From: Vibrio zhanjiangensis
GTDB lineage: Bacteria; Pseudomonadota; Gammaproteobacteria; Enterobacterales; Vibrionaceae
DNA length: 64,000 bases
Assembly: GCF_030161235.1 (NCBI RefSeq)
Contig: NZ_BSPW01000018.1
Span: forward strand, 62,001 to 126,000
Direction of reading: 5' to 3'
Made by a program: the position numbers and the translations under genes. Shown in pieces: positions 37,209-46,468 of this stretch (the first letter of the stretch is position 1; each line of letters begins with the position of its first letter). The notes under the pieces were generated by a model. The model was not told the origin of the DNA. It worked only from the letters and a program-made list of their open reading frames with translations, and made no database searches.

Positions 37209-37801
37209 GAATGATCGCCTTTTTCTTTTACTAACAATTCTTAGGTGGAAAGTGTCTATTTGACATTGTCCGCCTAATCTCAGCTTCGGTTCATTCAACC
37301 AATGTTCAACTCTATGATCATTATGTAACCATATTGGCACATTATTTATGAATAAATGTTTTCCTAACTGAGAATGAGTTGGTTAGGCTTTGTCCTCGCT
37401 ACTATCACATTCAGTAAAGTCTCTTTCATTAAGAATTACATTAGTATTTGTAAGCCCTACGCATTTCCTTTGCTGCTTATATACCCGCTCTTTCCACTGA
37501 AGGTACGTCTCAGTGTCATCTTGCTTTGAATAGTGACCAAATCAGTAGACATAGAATAATCTAATTATTAATCAACTAAGCACATATTGATTCATTACCA
37601 AAATCGACGCAAGTAACGAGTTAAACAGGTGTGATAAAAAGTGACTCTAAATCACAATGGGGCAAAACTTTGCTAGTCCTTTCAGCTATGGGCAGTCGGC
37701 ATGGCAAACGTGATGTTCAATGTACACACTTTGACCAAAGTGTGTACATTGAAGCCCGTGCCCTCTATCTGTCATCATGGTTCGTCAGCTCTTGTAATCC
37801 G
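37209..37801. other. Intergenic region with long inverted repeat
   Basis: This stretch of about 590 bases upstream of the HNH gene and downstream of hpd holds the 17-bp perfect inverted repeat at 37716-37753. No convincing coding frame was seen, though short open frames exist. Confidence 0.6.
37716..37753. repeat. 17-bp perfect inverted repeat with 4-base loop
   Basis: TTCAATGTACACACTTT (37716-37732), spacer GACC, then AAAGTGTGTACATTGAA (37737-37753). Every one of the 17 pairs matches. It lies 48 bases past the hpd stop (hpd is on the minus strand) but has no T-run on either side, so it is not a typical terminator. Confidence 0.95.
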
Positions 37802-39004
37802 TTACAGAGTTCCTCTTAGTTTCTGCTGCGCTTCAATCGCACTAAATAGCGATTTGAAGTTACCTGCGCCAAAGCCATCGTGATTATTGCGCTGCATAAA
37901 CTCAAAAAATAATGTCGGTCTGCTTTCCACCGGTCGAGTAAATATCTGCAAGATAAATCCTTTGTCGTCATAGTCGACAACAATGTCTAATTCTCGCATC
38001 GTATCAATACTGATGCCTAAATCTAAGTCATTCTCGGATAGAGCCGATTGAAGCTCATCATAATAGGCACGAGGAACAGGTAAGACATAACACCCTCGCG
38101 CTTTTAAAGAACGAACGGTGTGTTCTAGGTTGTCGACACAAATCGCGATATGCTGAATGCCGCCACAGCCATGAAAATCAACAAATTCTTGAGTTTGTGA
38201 GCGTCCATCAAATCGAGTTGAGGGTTGATTCACGGGGATCTTTATGCGCTCGTCAAAATCGCTGACGACGATTGAGTTGAGCCCAGATGTTCCTGTTTGC
38301 AGTAGTTTGTCGTCAACAGACCAAAAGCGTCGAAAGCATAATGAGTTGATATAAAAGTCGACGACTTCATTCATTTTCCCCTGTGGTTGATTTGCCACAA
38401 CGTGGTCAATTCGCCCCATAGGTACTAAAGGTAATCTTTCAGCCAATGTATTGATTAAATCAGGGGCTATCGGCTGATAACCGGGAAGAAACACCCCTCG
38501 ATATTGTTCCCGCTGTATAAACGAGTGAACAGTGTCGCCATAGGCTAAGACACTCGCCATCAGTACTTGGCCGTGAGCATCCTCACTGTAAGTCGGCGCT
38601 AGGATAACGTCAGCACCACTTGCTTTTGCATGCTCAAAGGTTTTTTGCACATCTTCAACACAAAAAGCAACATCGCGAACGGCATCGCCATGCTCTTTAA
38701 TAAAAGGCGCTATAACGTCGTCGTTTGGATTCAATGGTGATTTAACCACGATATAGGTCTGATCGCCTTGCAAAACATAAGCAGTAAAGTTTTTTTCACC
38801 CGTTTCTAATCCACTATACGCAATACTTTTAAACCCTAAATGCGTCTCGTAAAACATCTTTGCCTGAAACGTATTACTGACCCAAATTTCAACATGATGG
38901 AAATCGAAATACTGACCACATTCTGGCCTTTGTTCACTTTTGCTATATTTCACACCCGCATCGGACCCAACTAAGCTTGAAATATGGGATGGCTTTTTTT
39001 GCAT
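37802..39004 (-). CDS. hpd: 4-hydroxyphenylpyruvate dioxygenase
   Basis: This 400-residue protein has two vicinal-oxygen-chelate halves. The three iron ligands are His201 (GRIDHVV), His285 (GIQHIA) and Glu368 (LFFEFMQR). The closing GFGAGNFKSLFSAIE helix and the KIPVNQP segment are those of HPPD rather than hydroxymandelate synthase. It converts 4-hydroxyphenylpyruvate to homogentisate in tyrosine breakdown. No homogentisate dioxygenase gene is in the window, so homogentisate could also accumulate as pyomelanin. The ATG at 39004 follows AAAAAGG; a longer start at 39031 is less likely. The protein is longer at its N terminus than most bacterial HPPDs. Confidence 0.93.
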   Translation of the reverse strand: MQKKPSHISSLVGSDAGVKYSKSEQRPECGQYFDFHHVEIWVSNTFQAKMFYETHLGFKSIAYSGLETGEKNFTAYVLQGDQTYIVVKSPLNPNDDVIAPFIKEHGDAVRDVAFCVEDVQKTFEHAKASGADVILAPTYSEDAHGQVLMASVLAYGDTVHSFIQREQYRGVFLPGYQPIAPDLINTLAERLPLVPMGRIDHVVANQPQGKMNEVVDFYINSLCFRRFWSVDDKLLQTGTSGLNSIVVSDFDERIKIPVNQPSTRFDGRSQTQEFVDFHGCGGIQHIAICVDNLEHTVRSLKARGCYVLPVPRAYYDELQSALSENDLDLGISIDTMRELDIVVDYDDKGFILQIFTRPVESRPTLFFEFMQRNNHDGFGAGNFKSLFSAIEAQQKLRGTL

Positions 39005-39170
39005 AAAATACCTTTTTATCACTAAAATCAAACACTTAAAATTAAAAATACATGTTATGCCATTTTGAATTATTAGTACAATCCCAAAATCGGCCGAGTA
39101 AAAAATCGTTCATTTGAGTCACAGAAATCCGTTATAAAACGTTGGGCCAAAAGATCGCACCCAAACTAAA

Positions 39171-39195
39171 AACCGCCAAGATAGGCTTGGCGGTT
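39171..39195 (-). terminator. Terminator of the toxin-like gene
   Basis: AACCGCCAAG (39171-39180) and CTTGGCGGTT (39186-39195) form a perfect 10-bp stem with loop ATAGG. Read on the minus strand it is followed by TTTTTAG, as expected for Rho-independent termination after the 804-residue gene. Confidence 0.85.
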
Positions 39196-39228
39196 ATCGA
39201 TATTAGTCATTAGGCTGGAATTTAATGG

Positions 39229-41643
39229 TTAAAACTCGTCTTTTAATCTTCTGAGTGTCGATTTTTTGACCGGGAAAGCGGTAATCACATAACCGTCACT
39301 GCCAACGACGATAGCAACATTGGTCAATACGTAGTGATTGCCGCCATAAACAAACCTCACTTCGGCGTAATCTCTACGTTGACCGCCTTCACCAGTTCTG
39401 GTTGAAATTCGCACGTTACCGTCAGTACTGGTTAACGCCGCCATAATCATGTGTGCTAACATTTCCCTATTATTGATACCAACACTGGTGAAGTCATTTT
39501 GGTGGCCTCCATCTCTGTTTGTCCAGATGTGGGCTAATCCAAAACCGAATCGGTCACGTCGTCCATTATTGGCATCGGATAACACTACAAATCTGCGATT
39601 ATTGCCCGGCGCTGCGCCGTCGTACGCGATTGCCCAAGTATTGGTGGCCACTTCATTTCTGTTCATACGAGAACTAACACCGATGTTATTGAAGGCCCTT
39701 ATCATGGTGCGGAAGTTTGCTGAATCTGAGCTTCTTGTGAAATATTGTCCGCCAGTTTGCATCAGTGGGGGGAGGCTAACCACAGAATCTGTAGGCTGCC
39801 TATTGGCTCTTCTGCGTATTTTTTGAACACATTGGAAGCCATCATCCTCTCTTACTTCTGGGCTGCTATTTGCACAAGACCCAGTCACCACGTTGTCATT
39901 GCGTTTTTTGCCTTTTTTAGAGCGTCGTGACACCAGTTTATCTGGTTTCACATTTGACGCATCGGCAATTTGCATGGCGCTATTTAACAGCTCTATCGCA
40001 ACGTCAGGATGGTGATTGATATAACTGTCCAGATTGGGATTACCAGTATTGACCGACAGTGCAGGGCCTGCTCCTTGCGCTGCAAGATTAAGATGCTCAT
40101 GGACCTCATTGATCACAGTGCTCAATTGATCGCGGGTGAGGTCACCGATAAGGTTTATCGCGTCATTTTGTTCTGTGGTGCATGTCCCTTCATTGGCGTC
40201 AGTGTTCACATTGTCGTCACACGCGAATACATTCATGGCTGTGTTAAACGCGTCGGGGTTATCGCTGTGTGGTTGTGTTTCTATCACTTCGTAAACCACA
40301 TTATTGTCGTTACCTGTCGATTGAGGTTCATCGACAATAAGTGGTGGAACATTGGCGATGGGTTGATTATTTTGAACACCACAGACGCTCGGTTCTCCCC
40401 ACCATCTTGCTAACGCCCAAGCGCCAAGGCTTTGCACTGCTTGTATAAAGTCTTCAACACACCGCTTTTGGCGACGATGAGCAGTAGGAAGCTCAAGTGG
40501 TAGGGTGGTTTGTTGAGCTAAGATGAGGTTATCTACATCCTTGGCATAGCGATGCTCTTGAGTAAGGGGAGAAACAGCGCCGATATGCTGACCACTAAAA
40601 TACTGATCCTGAATTGCTTCAGAGCTTGTGCTGTAGAGAAGGTGATAAGATGACCACTGATTTTGTGAATACTCATCGGTTCTAAAGTGGATAGGGCTAC
40701 TGAGTAGCGAATTACCGACAAGGGTCACACCAGTTTCAGGGAAATACTCAGCATTATTGAGCTCGAAAGAAATATTTGTTTTTTCGATTAATTGCTTTTG
40801 TGCTTTGTCAGAAAAAATATTCAGGGTTGCTAGAACGTAGCCTTCTTCAATACTTTCCTCAAGGTTTAGCTTAAATTCCCAGTACTTCATCAGTGGGTTA
40901 CCTGAGCCTGGGGTAAAAAGATAAGAATCTAAAAGTGGCGGTGTGGGCCCCAGTGCTCGGTCTCCAGTGCCGTTGTAGCGCATATGAAGGAAGTTTCCAT
41001 TGATGGTTCCTGTAAGACCAACATATCCATAATACCCATCACGGTCTATGGATACCTGTGAATCCGGTGTGGCGTTTTCTCCTATCGCCCTTATCATAAA
41101 ACTGGTGCTATTATCGGCATTAACTTTAATAAGGACTCTAATGCGACTAATTAAGTTGTCGCCATATTTGGTATCAGATACTTGATCTGTTGTAGTAGTA
41201 TGTAATACGCCGTCACTCAGTTCTCTATCGATCGCCAGTTCATTATAAATAATTTTTTGATATTTGGTTTCACTACTCGTATCAATCGCGTAGAAATTCC
41301 CTATTTGCTTGGTACAAAGACTTTGCCCAGTTGGAATATTTGGGTCGTTGTCTTCGATATTAGTGAGATACTCAAAAGCATCATGGACAGTGTTAATGCT
41401 GTTATCTTGAGTAATCGCCAGTGTCTTGCCATTATCGAGAAAATAACGGCCCCACATATCAATCTTGTTCTGGTCATAGAGTACCGAAGACCATTTTCTT
41501 GCTTCGGCCGGTTTTAGAAGCCTATAGCCACTTTCGCATTGCTCACCCTGAACTTCAATATGGCTAGGTGTAATATCGATAATGGCTAGCGAACTTGTTG
41601 AATACAGTGCCGCTAGGCTAAGTAATAGATTTTGTTTCTTCAT
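39229..41643 (-). CDS. Secreted toxin candidate with furin-like site and possible BECR-type C-terminal domain
   Basis: I do not recognise the full protein; this is what can be seen in its 804 residues. Residues 1-20 are a signal peptide (MKKQNLLLSLAALYSTSSLA). Residues of about 21-380 look like a beta-rich domain with one cysteine pair (36, 110). RRQKR at 390-394 matches the furin pattern R-x-K/R-R, followed at once by Cys395, a hydrophobic helix with tryptophans (396-416) and Cys421. A linker with more cysteines and a basic patch SRRSKKGKKR (572-581) leads to a C-terminal domain (about 630-804). That domain has FGLAHIWTNR (His705), His714, a Tyr near 771 and DGYVITAFP near 783, a pattern like BECR-fold RNase toxins. 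The last four residues are KDEF, similar to KDEL. Fold and toxin role are inferred. It is a single-gene unit with its own terminator and a very AT-rich upstream region, and no immunity gene adjoins it. Confidence 0.7.
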   Translation of the reverse strand: MKKQNLLLSLAALYSTSSLAIIDITPSHIEVQGEQCESGYRLLKPAEARKWSSVLYDQNKIDMWGRYFLDNGKTLAITQDNSINTVHDAFEYLTNIEDNDPNIPTGQSLCTKQIGNFYAIDTSSETKYQKIIYNELAIDRELSDGVLHTTTTDQVSDTKYGDNLISRIRVLIKVNADNSTSFMIRAIGENATPDSQVSIDRDGYYGYVGLTGTINGNFLHMRYNGTGDRALGPTPPLLDSYLFTPGSGNPLMKYWEFKLNLEESIEEGYVLATLNIFSDKAQKQLIEKTNISFELNNAEYFPETGVTLVGNSLLSSPIHFRTDEYSQNQWSSYHLLYSTSSEAIQDQYFSGQHIGAVSPLTQEHRYAKDVDNLILAQQTTLPLELPTAHRRQKRCVEDFIQAVQSLGAWALARWWGEPSVCGVQNNQPIANVPPLIVDEPQSTGNDNNVVYEVIETQPHSDNPDAFNTAMNVFACDDNVNTDANEGTCTTEQNDAINLIGDLTRDQLSTVINEVHEHLNLAAQGAGPALSVNTGNPNLDSYINHHPDVAIELLNSAMQIADASNVKPDKLVSRRSKKGKKRNDNVVTGSCANSSPEVREDDGFQCVQKIRRRANRQPTDSVVSLPPLMQTGGQYFTRSSDSANFRTMIRAFNNIGVSSRMNRNEVATNTWAIAYDGAAPGNNRRFVVLSDANNGRRDRFGFGLAHIWTNRDGGHQNDFTSVGINNREMLAHMIMAALTSTDGNVRISTRTGEGGQRRDYAEVRFVYGGNHYVLTNVAIVVGSDGYVITAFPVKKSTLRRLKDEF

Positions 41644-41815
41644 TCAACTTACCCTTCATTATGTAATGATAACTAAAATATTGATAAGATAATCTTGTTC
41701 CTAAAATAAATAACAAAACAATAATTTAATAAAGAAATATATATTGTAAATATGACTTATTGCCCATATTTAAAGTGGAATTTAAGAGTTGTAATTAATG
41801 ATGGGGATCTAAAAT
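41644..41815 (-). promoter_or_regulatory. Very AT-rich upstream region of the toxin candidate
   Basis: Only 7 of 60 bases at 41701-41760 are G or C. The region must contain the promoter of the toxin-like gene. Such AT tracts are favoured targets of H-NS-type silencing in gammaproteobacteria; that role is inferred. Confidence 0.5.
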
Positions 41816-42007
41816 TTAATAACTCATTATTATTTTGTTTAGAATATAAAATATTTTTATTTTTGATGAGTCAATTTGAATATTGGCATATTTCTGAACA
41901 CCTTTAAGGTAACAGACATAAGATTTGACGGAGTCGGCAAGGTTATCTTTTTGGCCGACACCTTGAGCGCGAATAAATTTTCCATATTTTCGTTGATGGT
42001 CAAACAT
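41816..42007 (-). pseudogene. Possible remnant of a larger gene (N-terminal fragment)
   Basis: This is a 63-codon frame. Its first 45 residues (KYGKFIRAQGVGQKDNLADS, then VKSYVCYLKGVQKY) read like the helical start of a larger protein, of the kind seen before HNH or restriction-type nuclease domains. It then dissolves into AT-rich sequence coding only Ile/Lys/Tyr-rich residues. No strong ribosome binding site precedes it. A remnant left by deletion is the likelier reading; a genuine small protein is possible. Confidence 0.35.
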
Positions 42008-42180
42008 AGAGTGAGTCTATGAGTCGGAGGTTGTCATTCAATTATAGAACGCGATTTTACCCAATATCCTTTTTAGTTTTATACCTGAGCGCGCTAATGA
42101 AGAAATAAACTAACGATGGCTGATAAAACACTCATTTTGTGGCTAAGCTTTAAATGTGGTCATGTGGTTTGGAGGTAAAC

Positions 42181-42372
42181 ATGAACGTTCTTATTCAATT
42201 TGATGAATCGGGTGAGTATAAAGATGGAGCTTGGAAACGACCTGTTTCTTATCGAAAAGGCGAAGTACACTCTGTCAGCCCACTCTCGGCCATCGTGCTC
42301 ATTGAGCAGCAAAAGGCTCATATCTATAACAAGAACACGGATGAACCACTTGACGACTTGGATGAGGTATAA
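42181..42372 (+). CDS. Small protein of unknown function
   Basis: This is a 63-residue acidic protein (MNVLIQFDESGEYKDGAWKR, ending LDDLDEV). I do not recognise it. The pattern of a short beta strand, a K-G turn and a late alanine helix (SAIVLIEQQKAHIYN) is reminiscent of small phage structural proteins, but this is weak. A strong ribosome binding site, GGAGG with four to five bases before the ATG, supports expression; an in-frame start nine codons earlier would place that site inside the gene. It stands alone between the AT-rich region and the convergent PhzF-family gene. Confidence 0.55.
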   Translation: MNVLIQFDESGEYKDGAWKRPVSYRKGEVHSVSPLSAIVLIEQQKAHIYNKNTDEPLDDLDEV

Positions 42373-42539
42373 GTCATCGGTATTTGGCCTGATATTGGCG
42401 ATATAACCGGAGGAGGGCGTGTACTCTGGTTGCATTTCTCAAACATTGAGTGAAGTTAACACGGTCAATGAGGACATTCGACCTATTTTGATGTTTAGTC
42501 TCTGTCCCCGTTGGTTTATCTTAGCTTAATCGGTTGAAA

Positions 42540-43328
42540 CTATATAAAAATTTTTCCACGAGAATACAGGGTTGCGTCACCAGAAACGATCACATGATCA
42601 TCCGCGACATAACAATATACAACGCCTCCTCGCTTTGAGGCTTGATAGGCTTTTAGACTGTTTTTCTTTAACTCTTTTGCCCAGAACGGTGCAAGAGATG
42701 CATGCGCAGACCCTGTTACAGGATCTTCGCAGTCGCCGACATCAGGCCAGAAGTAACGAGATATAAAGTCATAGTCTCGACTTTTCGCACTGACCATGAG
42801 GTCAAACGGAGCCAGTTTTTCCAAACAGTCTCTGCGTACTTGAACGTGTTTGACGTCCTCTTCGTTATGGTAGATGGCGAAGTAGGCCTGTGGCGTTTTC
42901 AGTACCTTAGCAGGATGAATAGATAAGGCTTCAAAGACTTCGGCTGGACATTCGGCTTCGACTGGGAATCGATTAGGGAAAGTCATGAGAATTCGGCCCG
43001 ATAGGTCTTTTTCTACCTCTAAAGTACCGACTTGGAGGGTATCAAATAGAATCTTTCCTTCTAAGTCAAAAAATTGGTAGAGACTAAATGCAGCGGCAAG
43101 GGTTGCGTGACCGCAGAAATCAACTTCTGAACTTGGTGAAAACCAACGGATGGCATATCGGCTTGCACCCGTAGGCTTGATAAATGCGGTTTCTGACAAG
43201 TTATTCTCTGAGGCAATATTTTGCATTACTTCATCACACAACCACTCGCATACAGGAACGACTGTAGCAGCATTGCCTTTAAAGCGTTGAGTGGTGAATG
43301 CATCGCAGACGAACATTTCGAGTTCCAT
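42540..43328 (-). CDS. PhzF-family isomerase/epimerase-like protein
   Basis: This is a 262-residue member of the PhzF/diaminopimelate-epimerase fold family. The catalytic glutamate lies in NNLSETAFI near residue 44, DFCGHATLAAAF is near 70, and DPVTGSAHASLAPFW near 205 is the second-half glycine-rich motif. True PhzF isomerises an intermediate of phenazine synthesis; most relatives, like this one with no phenazine genes around, have unknown substrates. The ATG at 43328 follows AAGGA at 7 bases; the longer open frame to 43397 has no supporting signal. It runs on the same strand as lldD but is separated from it by a terminator. Confidence 0.9.
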   Translation of the reverse strand: MELEMFVCDAFTTQRFKGNAATVVPVCEWLCDEVMQNIASENNLSETAFIKPTGASRYAIRWFSPSSEVDFCGHATLAAAFSLYQFFDLEGKILFDTLQVGTLEVEKDLSGRILMTFPNRFPVEAECPAEVFEALSIHPAKVLKTPQAYFAIYHNEEDVKHVQVRRDCLEKLAPFDLMVSAKSRDYDFISRYFWPDVGDCEDPVTGSAHASLAPFWAKELKKNSLKAYQASKRGGVVYCYVADDHVIVSGDATLYSRGKIFI

Positions 43329-43467
43329 ATCCAGTTCCTTGTTTCTTGTTGGGTTGTCACAAGTATCATATGTACCCTTAGTGCACCTGTAATGCATTAC
43401 ATTTTGGTAGTGTGATCGCCTTTGCTTAAAGTCATACTTTTATTTCATTATGATTATCGTGATAAAA

Positions 43468-43490
43468 GGCTGAGAGTCATAACCTCAGCC
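43468..43490 (-). terminator. Terminator of the lldP-lldD operon
   Basis: GGCTGAG (43468-43474) and CTCAGCC (43484-43490) form a perfect stem. On the minus strand it is followed by TTTTATC, 24 bases beyond the lldD stop. Confidence 0.8.
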
Positions 43491-43514
43491 AGTATTTGAA
43501 ACATTATTCAATGA

Positions 43515-44651
43515 TTAGATCTGCATTAAGCAATCATGGCTTAACTGATTGATATGGTTTGCGCCAGTGAGCGTCATAGCGACCCTCATTTCTTTCTCGT
43601 AGAGGTCGAGTAAATGTTCAACACCAGCTTGGCCTTGGGCAGCGAGTGCATAAATGTAGGAGCGGCCCAACATGGTGCAATCAGCGCCTAGCGCTAGCAT
43701 TCTGACGACGTCAAGCCCCGAACGTATCCCTGAATCGACGAATATTTTTACATCACCTTTCACCGCTTCGGCGATATATGGCAACGCTTTGGCAGACGAC
43801 AAAACGCCGTCAAGTTGACGTCCACCATGGTTGGAAACTACGATGCCGTCTGCGCCAAAACTGACGGCATCTTTGGCATCTTGTTTATCAAGGATACCTT
43901 TTATCACCATAGGTCCTGGCCAAAAGTCACGAATCCATTCTAGGTCTTTCCAGCAAATAGATGGATCGAAGTTTTCACCCAACCATCCTATGTAATCTTC
44001 AAGCTTGGTGGGTTTCCCTCTATAGGTAGAGATATTGCCAAGGTCATGGGGTTTTCCCATCAGACCTACGTTAAATGCCCAGTCTGGATGACGCATCGCC
44101 TGAAAGACTCTGCGCATTGCAGCGTTAGGCCCGCTCATTCCTGAATGAAGATCGCGATAACGAGCGCCAGGAACTGGCATATCGACAGTAAATACTAATG
44201 TGCTGACACCTGCGTCTATAGCCCGTTCAAGGACGTTTTTCATAAATCCACGATCTTTTAGTACATAAAGCTGAAACCACATCGGTCTTTGAAGTTTGGG
44301 GGCGACTTCTTCGATAGGACAGACTGAGACGGTCGACATGGTGAAAGGAATCCCTTTATTCTGCGCAGCAAGTGCTGCATGAACTTCACCCCGCTTAGAG
44401 TACATGCCGGTCAATCCGACCGGAGAAAGGGCAATGGGTAGCGAAAAGGATTCACCAAACAACTCAGTGTCCAAGGTCACCGTAGACATATCTTTCAGTA
44501 CTCTTTGTTTGAGTGCAATGGTGGCTAAATCTTCGCAATTCCTTCTTAATGTCTGTTCGTTGTATGAACCACCATCGATGTAGTGAAACAAAAAGGGGGG
44601 CAGTTTCGCTTTGGCGGCTTTTCGGTAGTCGTTTGCAGATGAAATGATCAT
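43515..44651 (-). CDS. lldD: L-lactate dehydrogenase (FMN, quinone-linked)
   Basis: This 378-residue protein aligns with E. coli LldD along its whole length, beginning [14 protein letters not shown], then [30 protein letters not shown] near residue 275 carries the catalytic histidine, and [12 protein letters not shown] is the phosphate-binding loop for FMN. It oxidises L-lactate to pyruvate and passes electrons to the quinone pool at the inner membrane. The start at 44651 is chosen from that alignment; twelve extra codons upstream are open but not conserved. It lies directly downstream of the lactate permease, so L-lactate uptake and oxidation are coupled. Confidence 0.97.
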   Translation of the reverse strand: MIISSANDYRKAAKAKLPPFLFHYIDGGSYNEQTLRRNCEDLATIALKQRVLKDMSTVTLDTELFGESFSLPIALSPVGLTGMYSKRGEVHAALAAQNKGIPFTMSTVSVCPIEEVAPKLQRPMWFQLYVLKDRGFMKNVLERAIDAGVSTLVFTVDMPVPGARYRDLHSGMSGPNAAMRRVFQAMRHPDWAFNVGLMGKPHDLGNISTYRGKPTKLEDYIGWLGENFDPSICWKDLEWIRDFWPGPMVIKGILDKQDAKDAVSFGADGIVVSNHGGRQLDGVLSSAKALPYIAEAVKGDVKIFVDSGIRSGLDVVRMLALGADCTMLGRSYIYALAAQGQAGVEHLLDLYEKEMRVAMTLTGANHINQLSHDCLMQI

Positions 44652-44700
44652 AAATGGCAGTCCTAGCTTGGCATATGAATGGGTCATTATTTGAGCAAAA

Positions 44701-46398
44701 TTAATTTTTTACCATGAGTGCATCGGTGACATTAAGGCCATAGATCGCAACGAGCCCAATAATGCCAGTGAGAGTAACGTAATATAACGTGGGCAAAATG
44801 GTCTTACGCAGTGTTGCTCCTTCTCGCCCCAGCAAACCGACAGTTGCGGATGCTGCAACGACATTGTGGATGGCGATCATGTTACCCGCTGCCGCTCCAA
44901 CGGCTTGCAAGGCGACGACAATCACACTCGATATAGATAGGGTTCGTGCAACTTCAAACTGAAACTGGCCGAACATCATATTTGACACTGTATTTGAACC
45001 AGCAATAAAGGCGCCAAGTGCCCCAATTGAAGCGCTCAAAGCAGGAAAGGCATCCCCGACTAAGTTTGCGGCAAAATTGGCTGTAGTCATTGGCATACTT
45101 GCGAGTTCTGCGCCATTAATCCCCGAGTTGACAAAGACTCTTACCATGGGAATCGTAAACAACAGTACGAAGCCAGCCCCGACTAAGGTCTTGCTTGATT
45201 CGCCACAAGCCTTTATTAAAGGTCTAGGACTCTGAGATTGAATGAGCACCGCTATCATAGCGACAATAACCAAAATACCTCCTGGTAAATAGAGTGGCTG
45301 AATTGAGGCGCTGATATCTGGATGATTTAAAATCTGATCAAAGGATAAGTTGAGACTCGTGAGCATAGCTTTAAAATCGCTACTTATACGACTTGAGACC
45401 AAAGCCAGCGCGAGCAAAATGTATGGAGACCACGCGAGCCAGATGTTCATTGGCCTTCGGTCTTGACTATGAAGCTTGATTTTTAGCGCGCCTAACCATT
45501 CTTTGGGCCAGTTTGACTCATCTTCAAAGTCCCATGTGGAACGAGGTACCAAAACACCTCTTCTCGCAGCATAAACCACAATACATAAGCCAATCATGCC
45601 ACCTATTAATGATGGGAATTCAGCGCCAAGAAAAATCCCGGTTAATGCGTACGGAATAGTGAAAGATAACCCTGCGAAAAGCGCAAATGGGACGATATCT
45701 AATCCTTCCGTCCAACTTTTGTTTTTACCGAAAAAACGAGTGAGCATGACACACATTAGTACAGGCATGAATGTACCGACACAGGCATGAATAATGGCAA
45801 CGCTCGAGGTGATCTGTTGTAGGTAACTCTCCCAATTGGAGCCGTTCTCAATCAATGATTGTGTGATAGTGTGGCTATCGAGTCCTTTGTTGACACCGAC
45901 GATTATAGGGGTACCCACAGCACCAAAAGATACCGGTGTTGATTGTATCATCATGCCCATGAGTACTGCCGCTAGCGCGGGAAAACCGATAGCGACAAGA
46001 AGTGGAGCGGCGATGGCGGCAGGGGTGCCAAATCCCGACGCTCCTTCGATGAAGGAGCCAAAACACCACGCTATGATGATGGCCTGTATTCGACGATCGG
46101 GAGAGATGTTAGTAAAGCCGTTACGGATCGTAGAAATAGCGCCTGTGTGTTTTAAGGTATTGAGTAGAAATATGGCGCCAAAGACAATCCAAAGAACGGA
46201 GACAGTGATGACGATGCCTTGTAGCACTGAGGCGAGGATTCTCGTCGTTGACATGTTCCAAACAAAAAACGCGATGACGACCGTGAGAGCAAAAGAAATA
46301 GGCATAGCTCGTTTGGCTGGCCAATTTAGACCAACCAATAAAAGTGCAGCGACCACTATTGGTGAAAAGGCCACCAAGGCCAGTGTTGTTTCATTCAT
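44701..46398 (-). CDS. lldP: L-lactate permease
   Basis: This is a 565-residue protein of the LctP/LldP family with at least twelve hydrophobic segments. [15 protein letters not shown] near residue 130 and the later repeat around [19 protein letters not shown] are family signatures. It imports L-lactate (and glycolate in some relatives) with protons. AGGA eight bases before the ATG at 46398 fixes the start; the TTG six codons earlier is less likely. It is the first gene of lldP-lldD and is divergent from the LysR regulator. Confidence 0.95.
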   Translation of the reverse strand: MNETTLALVAFSPIVVAALLLVGLNWPAKRAMPISFALTVVIAFFVWNMSTTRILASVLQGIVITVSVLWIVFGAIFLLNTLKHTGAISTIRNGFTNISPDRRIQAIIIAWCFGSFIEGASGFGTPAAIAAPLLVAIGFPALAAVLMGMMIQSTPVSFGAVGTPIIVGVNKGLDSHTITQSLIENGSNWESYLQQITSSVAIIHACVGTFMPVLMCVMLTRFFGKNKSWTEGLDIVPFALFAGLSFTIPYALTGIFLGAEFPSLIGGMIGLCIVVYAARRGVLVPRSTWDFEDESNWPKEWLGALKIKLHSQDRRPMNIWLAWSPYILLALALVSSRISSDFKAMLTSLNLSFDQILNHPDISASIQPLYLPGGILVIVAMIAVLIQSQSPRPLIKACGESSKTLVGAGFVLLFTIPMVRVFVNSGINGAELASMPMTTANFAANLVGDAFPALSASIGALGAFIAGSNTVSNMMFGQFQFEVARTLSISSVIVVALQAVGAAAGNMIAIHNVVAASATVGLLGREGATLRKTILPTLYYVTLTGIIGLVAIYGLNVTDALMVKN

Positions 46399-46468
46399 AA
46401 GTACATCCTCGTACAAACAGGCCTTGGGACTCTTTGAATCTTCCAGGGTTTTGAAATGTGATTTTTGT

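Noticed and set aside
37716..37753. Integron attC site or transposon end
   Set aside because: No core recombination sites, no integrase or transposase gene and no target duplication were seen; only the inverted repeat itself is supported.
37802..39004. Hydroxymandelate synthase that would feed the NRPS cluster
   Set aside because: The segments around the iron ligands and the GFGAGNFK helix fit 4-hydroxyphenylpyruvate dioxygenase, the gene is about 20 kb away, and no A domain seen has a hydroxyphenylglycine code.
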